Source: Longibacter sp051155795 (GTDB lineage Bacteria > Bacteroidota > Rhodothermia > Rhodothermales > Salinibacteraceae). From it: a stretch of 29,482 bases of DNA. Under the pieces are notes generated by a model. It was not told the origin of the DNA, did no database searches, and worked only from the letters and a program-made list of their open reading frames with translations. Position 1 is the first letter of the stretch, and each line of letters begins with the position of its first letter. The position numbers were made by a program, and so were the translations under genes. Positions 14,370 to 21,687 of the stretch are shown piece after piece. The stretch is taken from NCBI RefSeq assembly GCF_051155795.1, contig NZ_DAXETW010000137.1:1-29482 (forward strand), written 5' to 3'.

Positions 14370-17132
14370 CTACTGATTCACGTCCGCGAGGTCGTCGAGG
14401 TTTGAGCGGAGGCGTTCGAGTTCGGCGAGGGCGTCTTCTTTCTTCTGCCGCTCCCGATCGACCACCTCCTCCGGTGCCTTCGACACGAACTGCGGGTTGT
14501 TCAGCTTTTTCTCGACCCCCTGCAGGAAGTCTTCTTTCTGATCGATCTCTCGGCGGAGTCGGTCGCGTTCCTGATCCAGGTCGATCATGCCCGCAAGCGG
14601 CACGAACACCTCGCAACGCCCGACAACCACGGACGCCGAGGCGGCCGGTTTCTCGGCCTCCGGCTCGACGGTCAGATTCGTGACGCTGGCAAGTGTCTCG
14701 AAGTACTCGTCGTACGACGCAAGTTCGTCGGCCAGGTCCTGATGGCGACGCGGAACGCTCACCGTAGCCGCAATTTCCTTGCCTTGTCCGACACCGTAAT
14801 CGCTTTTCACACCTCGGATGCCCGAGATTAGATCCTGAATCAGCGAGAAGGTCTCGGCCCGGTCGGCATTCATCTGGTCGTGATCGGTCACGGGCCAGTC
14901 GGCCACGATGCAGGCATCCTCCTGCTCGCGGGGACGGAGACGCCACCATAGCTCCTCCGTAATGAACGGCATGAACGGATGCAGCAGCTTGAGGAGCGCT
15001 TCGTAGATCTCGACCGCAATCGCGATCTTCTCGTCCGACATCTCTTCCCCGTACGGCGGCTTGATCAGCTCGAGGAACCAGTCGCAGTAGTCGCGCCAGA
15101 ACACGTCGTAGACGCGCTGGGCCATCTCGTTGAGCCGGTAGCGGCCCAGCGACTCATCCATGTCCTCGATCGCCGCATTCAAACGGTGCAGCATCCACTG
15201 TTCGACGAGTTCGAGCTCCTCGAAGGACCGTTCGCGCCGATAGTCTTTCCGCGGGCGGCCGTCTCCATCCGTCTCCATGAACTGACCGAAGACGTTGAAC
15301 GCATTCCAGATCTTGTTTGCGAAATTGCGTCCCATCTCGAACTTCGACGGGGCCAGCTTGATGTCCTGCCCCTGAGCGCACAGCATCGTGAGCGTAAACC
15401 GGGTGGCATCCGCCCCGTATTGATCCACCATTTCCAGTGGGTCGATGCCATTGCCCAGGCTTTTCGACATCCATCGGCCCTGCTCATCCTTCACCATTCC
15501 CGTGATGAAGACCTTGGTGAAGGGCGGCTCGTCCATGACGTAGTATCCCGCCATGATCATCCGGGCGATCCAGAAGAAGAGGATGTCGTATCCTGAGACG
15601 AGCACATCCGACGGGTAGAAGGTCTCAAGGTCCTCCGTTTCCTCCGGCCAGCCCAGCGAGGCGAAGGGAGCCAGCCAGGAGGAGAACCAGGTGTCCAGCA
15701 CGTCTTCATCCTGGACCATTTCTTCCCCCGTATCGGGAGGATCAATGCTCACGACGTAGCCACGCTCTGGATCGGGATCGCCGTTTTCATCCGTGTAGTA
15801 CCACACCGGAATCTGGTGCCCCCACCAGAGCTGCCGCGAGATGCACCAGTCGCGGATGTTTTCCATCCAGCGGAAGTACTCGTTGGCCCAGCGCTCGGGA
15901 TAGAATTCGATATCCCCATCACGCACCGCCTCAATAGCGGGTTCGGCCAGCGGCTCCATCTTGACAAACCACTGCCTGGAGATCAGGGGCTCGATCACGG
16001 CTCCCGACCGGCTCGAAACCGGCACTTTGTTTTCGTAGTCCTCCACATCTTCGAGCAACCCTTCGGTCTCGAGATCCTCCACGATTTTGTCCCGCGCCTC
16101 GAACCGATCCAGCCCTTCGTACGGGCCTCCGTTGGCGTTGATGTGTCCTGTCGTCGTCATCACATTGATCGACTCCAAGTCGTGCCGGCGCCCGATCTCG
16201 AAGTCGTTCTCGTCGTGCGCGGGCGTCACCTTTAACGCGCCGGTGCCGAACTCGCTGTCGATGTAATCATCCGCGATCACCGGGATCTCGCGCCCGAGAA
16301 CGGGAACGACGACCGTCCGGCCGATCAGGTGTGCATAGCGCTCGTCGTCCGGGTTGACAGCGATCGCCGTGTCTCCGAGAATCGTTTCGGGACGTGTGGT
16401 TGCGATCGTCACGTACTGCATCGGGGTGGGCCGATCGTCCCCGTCGACGGATTCATCCTCCGCGGCGGCGTTCCCGACCGGTTCGGCAAGCGGGTACCGA
16501 ACGTACCACAGGTGCCCCTGCCGATCGACGTTGTCGACCTCCTCGTCGGACAGCGCCGTCTCATTCTTGGGGTCCCAGTTCACGAGGTAGTCGCCCCGGT
16601 AAATCAGGCCGTCCTCGTAGAGCTGGACGAAGACTTCCTGCACCGCACGGGAAAAGTCATCATCCATCGTGAAGTACTGCCGCTCCCAGTCACAGGAGTC
16701 GCCCAGCGTTCGCTTCTGCTGGAGGATAATGTCGCCATATTCCTCCTTCCACTCGTACACCCGGTCCACGAAGGCGTCGCGGCCGAGGTCGTGACGCGTC
16801 TGGTTCTCCTCCTCCGCCAGCTTTTTCTCGACGACGTTCTGCGTCGCAATGCCGGCGTGGTCGAGGCCCGGCATCCACAGGGATTCGAAGCCCTGCATCC
16901 GGCGAATCCGCGTGAGCGCGTCCTGGATCGAGTCTTGAAGCGCGTGTCCGATATGGAGCCGCCCGGTGACGTTCGGCGGCGGCATGATGATACTGTGGGG
17001 ACGGACGTCGTCGCCGGCTTCAACCTTGAAAAAGCCGCGGCGCTCCCAGTAGTCGTACCATTTGGATTCGATGGCCGACGGATCGTAGGCCGTGGAGGTG
17101 CCGGAGGAAACCGGCGGGGCGTCGTGAGACAT
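14370..17132 (-). CDS. valS: Valyl-tRNA synthetase
   Basis: Charges tRNA-Val with valine. The 920-residue class I synthetase has all the family features: KWYDYWERRGFF near the N-terminus, PPPNVTGRLHIGHAL with the HIGH motif at residues 60-63, PGLDHAGIATQ, the editing (CP1) domain with TTRPETILGDTAIAV and GTGALKVTPAHDENDFEIG, the WCISRQLWWGHQIPVWY block, the RWMSKSLGNG (KMSKS) loop at about 557, an anticodon-binding region, and the C-terminal coiled coil (DQERDRLRREIDQKEDFL). Length is typical. The protein is rich in Asp and Glu. The ATG at 17132 is the start. The 262-bp gap upstream contains no poly-Val leader or T-box that I can see. Confidence 0.98.
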   Translation of the reverse strand: MSHDAPPVSSGTSTAYDPSAIESKWYDYWERRGFFKVEAGDDVRPHSIIMPPPNVTGRLHIGHALQDSIQDALTRIRRMQGFESLWMPGLDHAGIATQNVVEKKLAEEENQTRHDLGRDAFVDRVYEWKEEYGDIILQQKRTLGDSCDWERQYFTMDDDFSRAVQEVFVQLYEDGLIYRGDYLVNWDPKNETALSDEEVDNVDRQGHLWYVRYPLAEPVGNAAAEDESVDGDDRPTPMQYVTIATTRPETILGDTAIAVNPDDERYAHLIGRTVVVPVLGREIPVIADDYIDSEFGTGALKVTPAHDENDFEIGRRHDLESINVMTTTGHINANGGPYEGLDRFEARDKIVEDLETEGLLEDVEDYENKVPVSSRSGAVIEPLISRQWFVKMEPLAEPAIEAVRDGDIEFYPERWANEYFRWMENIRDWCISRQLWWGHQIPVWYYTDENGDPDPERGYVVSIDPPDTGEEMVQDEDVLDTWFSSWLAPFASLGWPEETEDLETFYPSDVLVSGYDILFFWIARMIMAGYYVMDEPPFTKVFITGMVKDEQGRWMSKSLGNGIDPLEMVDQYGADATRFTLTMLCAQGQDIKLAPSKFEMGRNFANKIWNAFNVFGQFMETDGDGRPRKDYRRERSFEELELVEQWMLHRLNAAIEDMDESLGRYRLNEMAQRVYDVFWRDYCDWFLELIKPPYGEEMSDEKIAIAVEIYEALLKLLHPFMPFITEELWWRLRPREQEDACIVADWPVTDHDQMNADRAETFSLIQDLISGIRGVKSDYGVGQGKEIAATVSVPRRHQDLADELASYDEYFETLASVTNLTVEPEAEKPAASASVVVGRCEVFVPLAGMIDLDQERDRLRREIDQKEDFLQGVEKKLNNPQFVSKAPEEVVDRERQKKEDALAELERLRSNLDDLADVNQ

Positions 17133-17394
17133 GGGCTAAGGTGTCGGGAGAACATCGATCGCGAAGCTCGCCGACGCCGGAGAGAAGATACCCGACGAAA
17201 ACGGCAGCCGACGTCCGCCTGCGGGCCGGATCGTGCATCAAGCGCACCAGAAGACAAACCCGCGCGCCGACGCCGGCCGCAGCCGGATGCCGAACCCTTA
17301 ACGTAGCATCGCGCAACGTTGGATGTGGAACCGCCGCTGTTATTTTCTTCTAAAGCGCGCGGATCCAGAGACATGACGGGATGAGTTCGCCGCA

Positions 17395-17913
17395 TTACGG
17401 CGCATCGCCCGCGATTTCGAACATAGACGTCGGCACCTGATCGCCCGACACCTCTTCGGCCGCGGACTCAGACGTGTGGACGGACTGAATCCGGGCGAGG
17501 GCCTGCTGGATGAGCGTTGTGGAGGACCCGGACTGTCGCTGCGGTCCGAGATCCGATGTGCCCGACGACGCCCGAATGGACTCGAGCCTCCGACGAAGGG
17601 CATCCAGACGAGGATTCTCTGTGCTGATCTGCTGTCGCTTCTCCTCCCACGCGTCCAGCCGGTCCCGTGCGCTGCTAAGCATGTCCATCACCGAGGCATC
17701 GTCCGCGTCCGACTGCGGTTGATCCATCTCGGGTCGGTTGAGGCGCGGCAGCGCCGCCGATCCGCCCCTGGACAGCTCGGCGATGTTGGCGCGGGCGAGG
17801 ACCTGCAGCTGTAGAACTTCCCCCGGAGACAGGTTGCAGCGATCCGCCACGCGTTCAAGCCAATCATGGTGCTCGGCCGGTAATTCGATCGTTACGGACG
17901 TGGACTTCGGCAT
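17395..17913 (-). CDS. Ribbon-helix-helix-like protein with coiled-coil tail
   Basis: A 172-residue protein of unknown role. Residues 4-45 (STSVTIELPAEHHDWLERVADRC, then LSPGEVLQLQVLARAN) have the strand-helix-helix pattern of MetJ/Arc/CopG DNA-binding domains. A helical, probably coiled-coil stretch follows (~75-115: SVMDMLSSARDRLDAWEEKRQQ, PRLDALRRRLESIRAS), then a low-complexity tail. The ATG at 17913 is the first residue before the predicted beta strand. It lies upstream of valS on the same strand with a 262-bp gap. A promoter-like sequence and a 13-bp inverted repeat sit immediately upstream, consistent with autoregulation, which is common for such proteins. No toxin partner is visible. 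Confidence 0.65.
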   Translation of the reverse strand: MPKSTSVTIELPAEHHDWLERVADRCNLSPGEVLQLQVLARANIAELSRGGSAALPRLNRPEMDQPQSDADDASVMDMLSSARDRLDAWEEKRQQISTENPRLDALRRRLESIRASSGTSDLGPQRQSGSSTTLIQQALARIQSVHTSESAAEEVSGDQVPTSMFEIAGDAP

Positions 17914-17962
17914 GCTCGGTGGGTCGTTTTCGACGACCGCAGATGGGGGGACGTATGGGGGC

Positions 17963-18017
17963 TACTTGGATCGAAGCGTCCGCGCCTCGGGCCCGCGCCT
18001 CGGGTTCGATCAAAGTA
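17963..18017. repeat. Inverted repeat enclosing a tandem duplication; candidate operator
   Basis: TACTTGGATCGAA (17963-17975) is the inverted copy of TTCGATCAAAGTA (18005-18017) with one mismatch in 13. The 29-base loop between them contains two direct copies of CCGCGCCTCGGG (17980-17991 and 17993-18004). It lies 50 bases before the start of the ribbon-helix-helix-like gene and directly after the promoter-like sequence at 18033-18062, where a repressor would be expected to bind. Confidence 0.6.
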
Positions 18018-18032
18018 GGTGTTAAGGAATTC

Positions 18033-18062
18033 CAGACTTAAGCGCCCTGTTCCTTTTGACAA
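18033..18062 (-). promoter_or_regulatory. Bacteroidota-type promoter of the RHH-like gene
   Basis: On the minus strand TTG (18062-18060), a 19-nt spacer, and TAAGTCTG (18040-18033), which matches the -7 consensus TAnnTTTG in all but one defined position. Transcription would begin near 18026, just before the inverted repeat. Confidence 0.55.
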
Positions 18063-18149
18063 TGCCCGACCGACGTATTTCCGCGAAACGTTATGGACGT
18101 AACAATTTGTTTAACGGCAGTACGTCGCGGATAATCGGACCCGCACGAA

Positions 18150-18557
18150 TCAGGCGGGATCGAACCGGTCCAGGAGTACGCCGATCTGGCTTCGCACCCG
18201 TTCCGTGACAAGCTCAACCGTACGTCGGCGGATTTCTCCCGTGTGCTGTAGATACAGCTTCATTTCATCCTGGGTAAAGTGACCGAGCACCATGCCCAGG
18301 AGGGTTCGCTTCAGCCGGCTGTCCTGATTGAGAAGGTTTTCCAGCCGTCGCTGCTGCTCCGCGCGATCCATTCGCGCGAACCCGGTCCCGTATCGCTGGA
18401 GCGTGTCGGCCACCAGATCGAGGATCAGAGGATTCAGAAACTTCAGGATCGGGCGTAACACATCGTGTTGGAACGCCTCGACCGGCTGGCACTCGGACGT
18501 GTCAACGGAAAGGTCCGGGCGGATGGAACGGACGGCGTCGTCGCGCGAGGTAGCCAT
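18150..18557 (-). CDS. Conserved Bacteroidota-type protein of unknown function, 135 aa
   Basis: A soluble, almost all-helical protein. Its pattern SIRPDLSVDTS, then EAFQHDVLRPILKFLNPLIL, LENLLNQDSRLKRTLLGMVLGHFT and VTERVRSQIGVLL resembles a small family of Bacteroidota proteins that databases often label glyoxalase without visible support; I see no glyoxalase metal-ligand pattern in it. The ATG at 18557 is the start and the following residues match the family layout as I recall it. It stands alone between the small membrane protein gene (divergent) and the RHH-like gene (same strand, own promoter). The function is unknown and I do not assign one. Confidence 0.7.
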   Translation of the reverse strand: MATSRDDAVRSIRPDLSVDTSECQPVEAFQHDVLRPILKFLNPLILDLVADTLQRYGTGFARMDRAEQQRRLENLLNQDSRLKRTLLGMVLGHFTQDEMKLYLQHTGEIRRRTVELVTERVRSQIGVLLDRFDPA

Positions 18558-18729
18558 TGGCGGCGTATGGGAGACGATACGGGGAATCGAGACGAGATTT
18601 TTCTTCAGCTATGGACCATATAGATCCCTGACGGATCGGAGTTGGGGACGACGCTGTAATATTTTGGCTCACACCGCCGTCGGCGTCAGCGAGCCGATAC
18701 CCGAACCTGTTTGATATCCCCCTGCTTTC

Positions 18730-18996
18730 ATGAATCTCTTTTCGACGGATTCCTCCACATCGATTGCGACTCGAATCGTCCAGGGCGTTTTGAGTGTCCT
18801 CGGGGTGTACGCCATCATCCGGTTCTTGCCCCGTATCGTCTCATCCGTATTCAAGCGGTTCGTGATCGGTATCGTGGGGGAGATCCTTCTCGTCGCAGGA
18901 GGAACGCTTCTGACCGAACAGTGGTCGCGACACTCAGGCACCGAGGCAGGTACCGTCCGTCCCCGTGACGCCTCATCGCGTCCCGATACACGCTAA
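18730..18996 (+). CDS. Small membrane protein, 88 aa
   Basis: Starts at the ATG at 18730. A short polar N-terminus is followed by two hydrophobic segments (IVQGVLSVLGVYAIIRFLPRIV and FVIGIVGEILLVAGGTLLT) joined by a basic linker (SSVFKRF), then a hydrophilic, probably cytoplasmic tail of ~25 residues. I do not recognise the family. It precedes the HerA-like ATPase gene by 61 bp on the same strand, so the two may be co-transcribed. Confidence 0.6.
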   Translation: MNLFSTDSSTSIATRIVQGVLSVLGVYAIIRFLPRIVSSVFKRFVIGIVGEILLVAGGTLLTEQWSRHSGTEAGTVRPRDASSRPDTR

Positions 18997-19057
18997 TCAC
19001 CGCCTCCGGGAGGGCGATCCTGTTGTCTCTTTCTTCTGACGTACCCTCGTACCGACC

Positions 19058-20767
19058 ATGCTTGAACTCAGCGCATCCCCCGGAAACGGAGAGCACCCGA
19101 CGGACCGGCCTGGAAAGATCGGCGTGATCACCCACGGGTCTCTGAACGACGGGATCGAGATGAAGCTGGACGCCTCCCGGTCCATCGAAGACGTTATTGC
19201 CGGTACGTTCGTCGTAATTCAAGGCGAGCAATTCGACTTTTTCTGCATGATCACGGATGTCGAGATCGACGCGGCGAACGAGCAGATTCTCCTCAACCCG
19301 CCCGGCCCCGAGGACGACCTGCTCCGGGATGTCATGCGGGGGACCGGGACGTATGCGACCGTCTCGCTCAAGCCGATGCTGATGCTGCCGAACACCGAGC
19401 ATCCCGAACTCAGCCGGGACGAGCCTCGGTCGGTGAAAACGATTCCGTCTCACTTTGCGCCGGTCGCCTACGCGACGGAAGAGGACGTAGCCCGCGTCTT
19501 CGGTCATGAAGCCAACGATGGCGGACGGACCTTCTTCAACGTCGGAAGCCCGATCGGGATGGACGAGATCCCGGTGTGTCTGAACCTGCAGCGTTTCGCG
19601 GAACGGTCAAACGCGGTGTTCGGCAAGACGGGGACAGGGAAAACCTTCCTCACGCGCCTGCTGCTGGCCGGCACGATCCAGACCGGACGGGCGGTCAACC
19701 TCATTTTCGACATGCACTCGGAGTACGGCTACGGCGACCGCGTGGAGACCGAGGACGGGGATGCCCAGTTTGTTAAGGGGCTCAGGGATCTCTTTCCGAG
19801 CCGCGTCAGCATCTTTTCGCTCGACCCCAAGACGACCCGCGACCGTGGACACCAGCCGGATCACGACGTTTATCTCCACGCCGATCAAATTCAGCCGGCT
19901 GATATTCTCCCTCTCCGGGACACGCTGAACTTGAACGCGACGGCGGCGGAGAGTAGCTACATGCTCCAGAACACGTATGGGCGGCAGTGGCTCAAGCGCC
20001 TGCTGGAGGCGCGAGGCGATGAGATGGAAGAGATCGCCGCCGAGACCGGCGCGCACCAGAGTTCGCTGGAAGCGCTGAAGCGCAAGCTTTCACAGTTCGA
20101 GCAGTACGACTTCTTCACCACGCGGCCGTCCCAAGACAGCCACGACGTGCTCGATGCGCTCCTTGAAACGCTTGACGGTGGGAAGTCGGTCGTGCTGGAG
20201 TTCGGCCGGTACGACGACCTCAAGGTCTACCTCATGGTCGCCAACGCGATCACGCGTCGCATTCGACGTAAGTACGAGGAAAAAACCAACCGGTACCGCC
20301 AGACGCAGCAGGACGCAGATAAGCCGCGACCGTTGATGATCACGATCGAGGAGGCACATAAATTCCTCGCTCCCGGCATCGCACATGAAACGCCGTTCGG
20401 CAAGATCGCGCGTGAGATGAGGAAGTTCTTCGTGAGCCTTCTGGTGGTCGACCAGCGCCCATCCGCCATCGACGAGGAAGTGATGAGCCAGCTCGGCACT
20501 AAGATGATCGCGAAGCTGAACGACGAAAAAGACATCTCCAACGCACTCGTCGGGACCAGCGACTCATCGTCCCTGCGTCAGGTGCTGGCTTCCCTCGACG
20601 CCAAGCAGCAGGCGCTCCTCCTTGGGCACGCCGTCCCGATGCCGATCGTTGTCCGCACGCGAACGTACGGTCCCGATTTCTACGACGACCTCCGCAACGG
20701 ACCGCTCGCCCGACACACCCCGGGCGACACGGACGATCCGGATGAGCTCATGGGGGAATTGTTTTGA
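19058..20767 (+). CDS. HerA-like ATPase (DUF87/HAS-barrel)
   Basis: A 569-residue FtsK/HerA-superfamily ATPase. The N-terminus (~15-110) is a beta-rich HAS-barrel-like domain (KIGVITHGSLNDGIEMKL, GTFVVIQGEQFDFFCMITDV). The motor follows with Walker A GKTGTGKT at residues 189-196, LIFDMHSEYGYGDRV, and Walker B MITIEEAHKF (~427-436), plus the late FVSLLVVDQRPSAIDEEVMSQLGTK and an arginine-rich C-terminus. HerA proteins pump or process DNA, in archaea together with the nuclease NurA. No NurA-like nuclease is next to it here. The ATG at 19058 gives a good start. It ends in a convergent gap with tandem repeats. A role in DNA repair or translocation is inference from the family. Confidence 0.9.
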   Translation: MLELSASPGNGEHPTDRPGKIGVITHGSLNDGIEMKLDASRSIEDVIAGTFVVIQGEQFDFFCMITDVEIDAANEQILLNPPGPEDDLLRDVMRGTGTYATVSLKPMLMLPNTEHPELSRDEPRSVKTIPSHFAPVAYATEEDVARVFGHEANDGGRTFFNVGSPIGMDEIPVCLNLQRFAERSNAVFGKTGTGKTFLTRLLLAGTIQTGRAVNLIFDMHSEYGYGDRVETEDGDAQFVKGLRDLFPSRVSIFSLDPKTTRDRGHQPDHDVYLHADQIQPADILPLRDTLNLNATAAESSYMLQNTYGRQWLKRLLEARGDEMEEIAAETGAHQSSLEALKRKLSQFEQYDFFTTRPSQDSHDVLDALLETLDGGKSVVLEFGRYDDLKVYLMVANAITRRIRRKYEEKTNRYRQTQQDADKPRPLMITIEEAHKFLAPGIAHETPFGKIAREMRKFFVSLLVVDQRPSAIDEEVMSQLGTKMIAKLNDEKDISNALVGTSDSSSLRQVLASLDAKQQALLLGHAVPMPIVVRTRTYGPDFYDDLRNGPLARHTPGDTDDPDELMGELF

Positions 20768-20773
20768 ATTATG

Positions 20774-20857
20774 GTTCAGGGTTCTGGGTTCTGAGTTCCG
20801 GGTTCTGAGTTCCGAGTTCTGAGTTACGAGTTCTGAGTTCTGGGTTCTGGGTTCGGT
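20774..20857. repeat. Heptamer tandem array, 12 units (GTTCTGR)
   Basis: Twelve consecutive 7-base units in perfect register, beginning 7 bases after the HerA-like stop codon. Unit forms are GTTCTGA, GTTCTGG, GTTCCGG, GTTCCGA, GTTACGA, GTTCAGG and the last GTTCGGT. Variation is restricted mainly to unit positions 4, 5 and 7. Not coding, since 7 bases shifts frame each unit. Confidence 0.95.
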
Positions 20858-20945
20858 TGCGATCTCCGGTCGTGACTGTCACGCCTCTCTTGGGGCGACA
20901 GGGTGCCGGTGTGACGGCGCCTCCCTCCTCGCCCCACCGCAGCGC

Positions 20946-21001
20946 CAACGACCCAACGCCCCAACGGATCAACGACCTAACGGATCAACGACCTAACGCA
21001 C
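20946..21001. repeat. Octamer tandem array, 7 units (YAACGRHY)
   Basis: Seven 8-base units in register: CAACGACC, CAACGCCC, CAACGGAT, CAACGACC, TAACGGAT, CAACGACC, TAACGCAC. Alternating ACC and GAT units give a 16-base higher-order period in the middle. Confidence 0.9.
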
Positions 21002-21007
21002 ATCCCC

Positions 21008-21042
21008 AATCCCGAATTCTCAATCCCGAACCCTCAACCGGC
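21008..21042. repeat. Inverted heptamer array, 5 units
   Basis: Five 7-base units AATCCCG, AATTCTC, AATCCCG, AACCCTC, AACCGGC. Read on the minus strand they have the same GTTCGGG/ATTGAGA character as the array at 20774-20857, so the two heptamer arrays face each other across the octamers. Confidence 0.8.
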
Positions 21043-21069
21043 ATCAATCAACGGGCAGCGGTTGCCGAG

Positions 21070-21519
21070 TTATAGCCAGCCGGCTCGCTCGTCCGGGGAT
21101 GTTCGGTTTGGATCGAAGAACCAGTCGGCCGCGACGAAGAAATACCAGCCGTGGAGTGCAATCCAGAAGACCGAGCGTCCCGCCCGGAGCCACGGATTCC
21201 AATCCCCCGAGGCGGCGTAGTACGCCAGGTCGACCGTATAGGGGGCACCGAAGGCAAGGCCGACGTAGTACAACGTGATGAGCGCGACCAGCACCACGCG
21301 CGCCCAGTTTTCCGCCCGCCAGACGGCTGAGGTACAGATAACGACTCCAGCCCCAAGCAGTACCGACGCGAATACGTTCAGCGTTTCCGGACGGGTGTCC
21401 CCGATCACCCCGAAGACCTGCAACAGCACCAGCGTCGTCGGCAGGATGGCGACCATGATCAGGTCGTAGGCAGTGATCAGCGTGACGCCGAACGGCCGGT
21501 GTCGTCTCGTCTGCGTCAT
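21070..21519 (-). CDS. Four-helix integral membrane protein
   Basis: A 149-residue protein started at the ATG at 21519 (MTQTRRHRPFGVTLI). An upstream in-frame GTG at 21621 would put the first codons inside the terminator hairpin at 21604-21642, so I reject it. Four hydrophobic segments are clear: GVTLITAYDLIMVAILPTTL, TLNVFASVLLGAGVVICTSA, WARVVLVALITLYYVGLAFG and RSVFWIALHGWYFFVAADWF, with basic residues favouring a cytoplasmic N-terminus. No family is recognised. It is convergent with the HerA-like gene; the three tandem arrays lie in the gap after its stop. Confidence 0.7.
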   Translation of the reverse strand: MTQTRRHRPFGVTLITAYDLIMVAILPTTLVLLQVFGVIGDTRPETLNVFASVLLGAGVVICTSAVWRAENWARVVLVALITLYYVGLAFGAPYTVDLAYYAASGDWNPWLRAGRSVFWIALHGWYFFVAADWFFDPNRTSPDERAGWL

Positions 21520-21603
21520 GTCAGGGGCTAATGCGTCGATGCGTGTACGGGCGGGGACGTTGGAGCCGGAATGAAGGATGGAGCCAGACGCCAAAGTGGC
21601 TAT

Positions 21604-21642
21604 AAAAACGTCCGACCGCACCCCGAAGGGTCCGATCGGACG
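21604..21642 (-). terminator. Intrinsic terminator of the UPF0182 gene
   Basis: On the minus strand a 15-bp stem (21642-21628 with 21623-21609; one G-U pair and one mismatch) is capped by a TTCG tetraloop and followed by TTTTTATA. It lies 45 bases after the UPF0182 stop codon. Confidence 0.88.
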
Positions 21643-21687
21643 GAATTATTCGATATGTGACGAAGCGCCTACACGGCGGTCGACGCA

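Noticed and set aside
17133..17394. Valine leader peptide or T-box upstream of valS
   Set aside because: No Val-rich short ORF, no terminator stem with U-tract and no T-box-like sequence in the 262 bases.
21520..21621. Longer start (GTG at 21621) of the four-helix membrane protein
   Set aside because: It would place codons inside a strong terminator hairpin and U-tract; the ATG at 21519 precedes the first helix directly.
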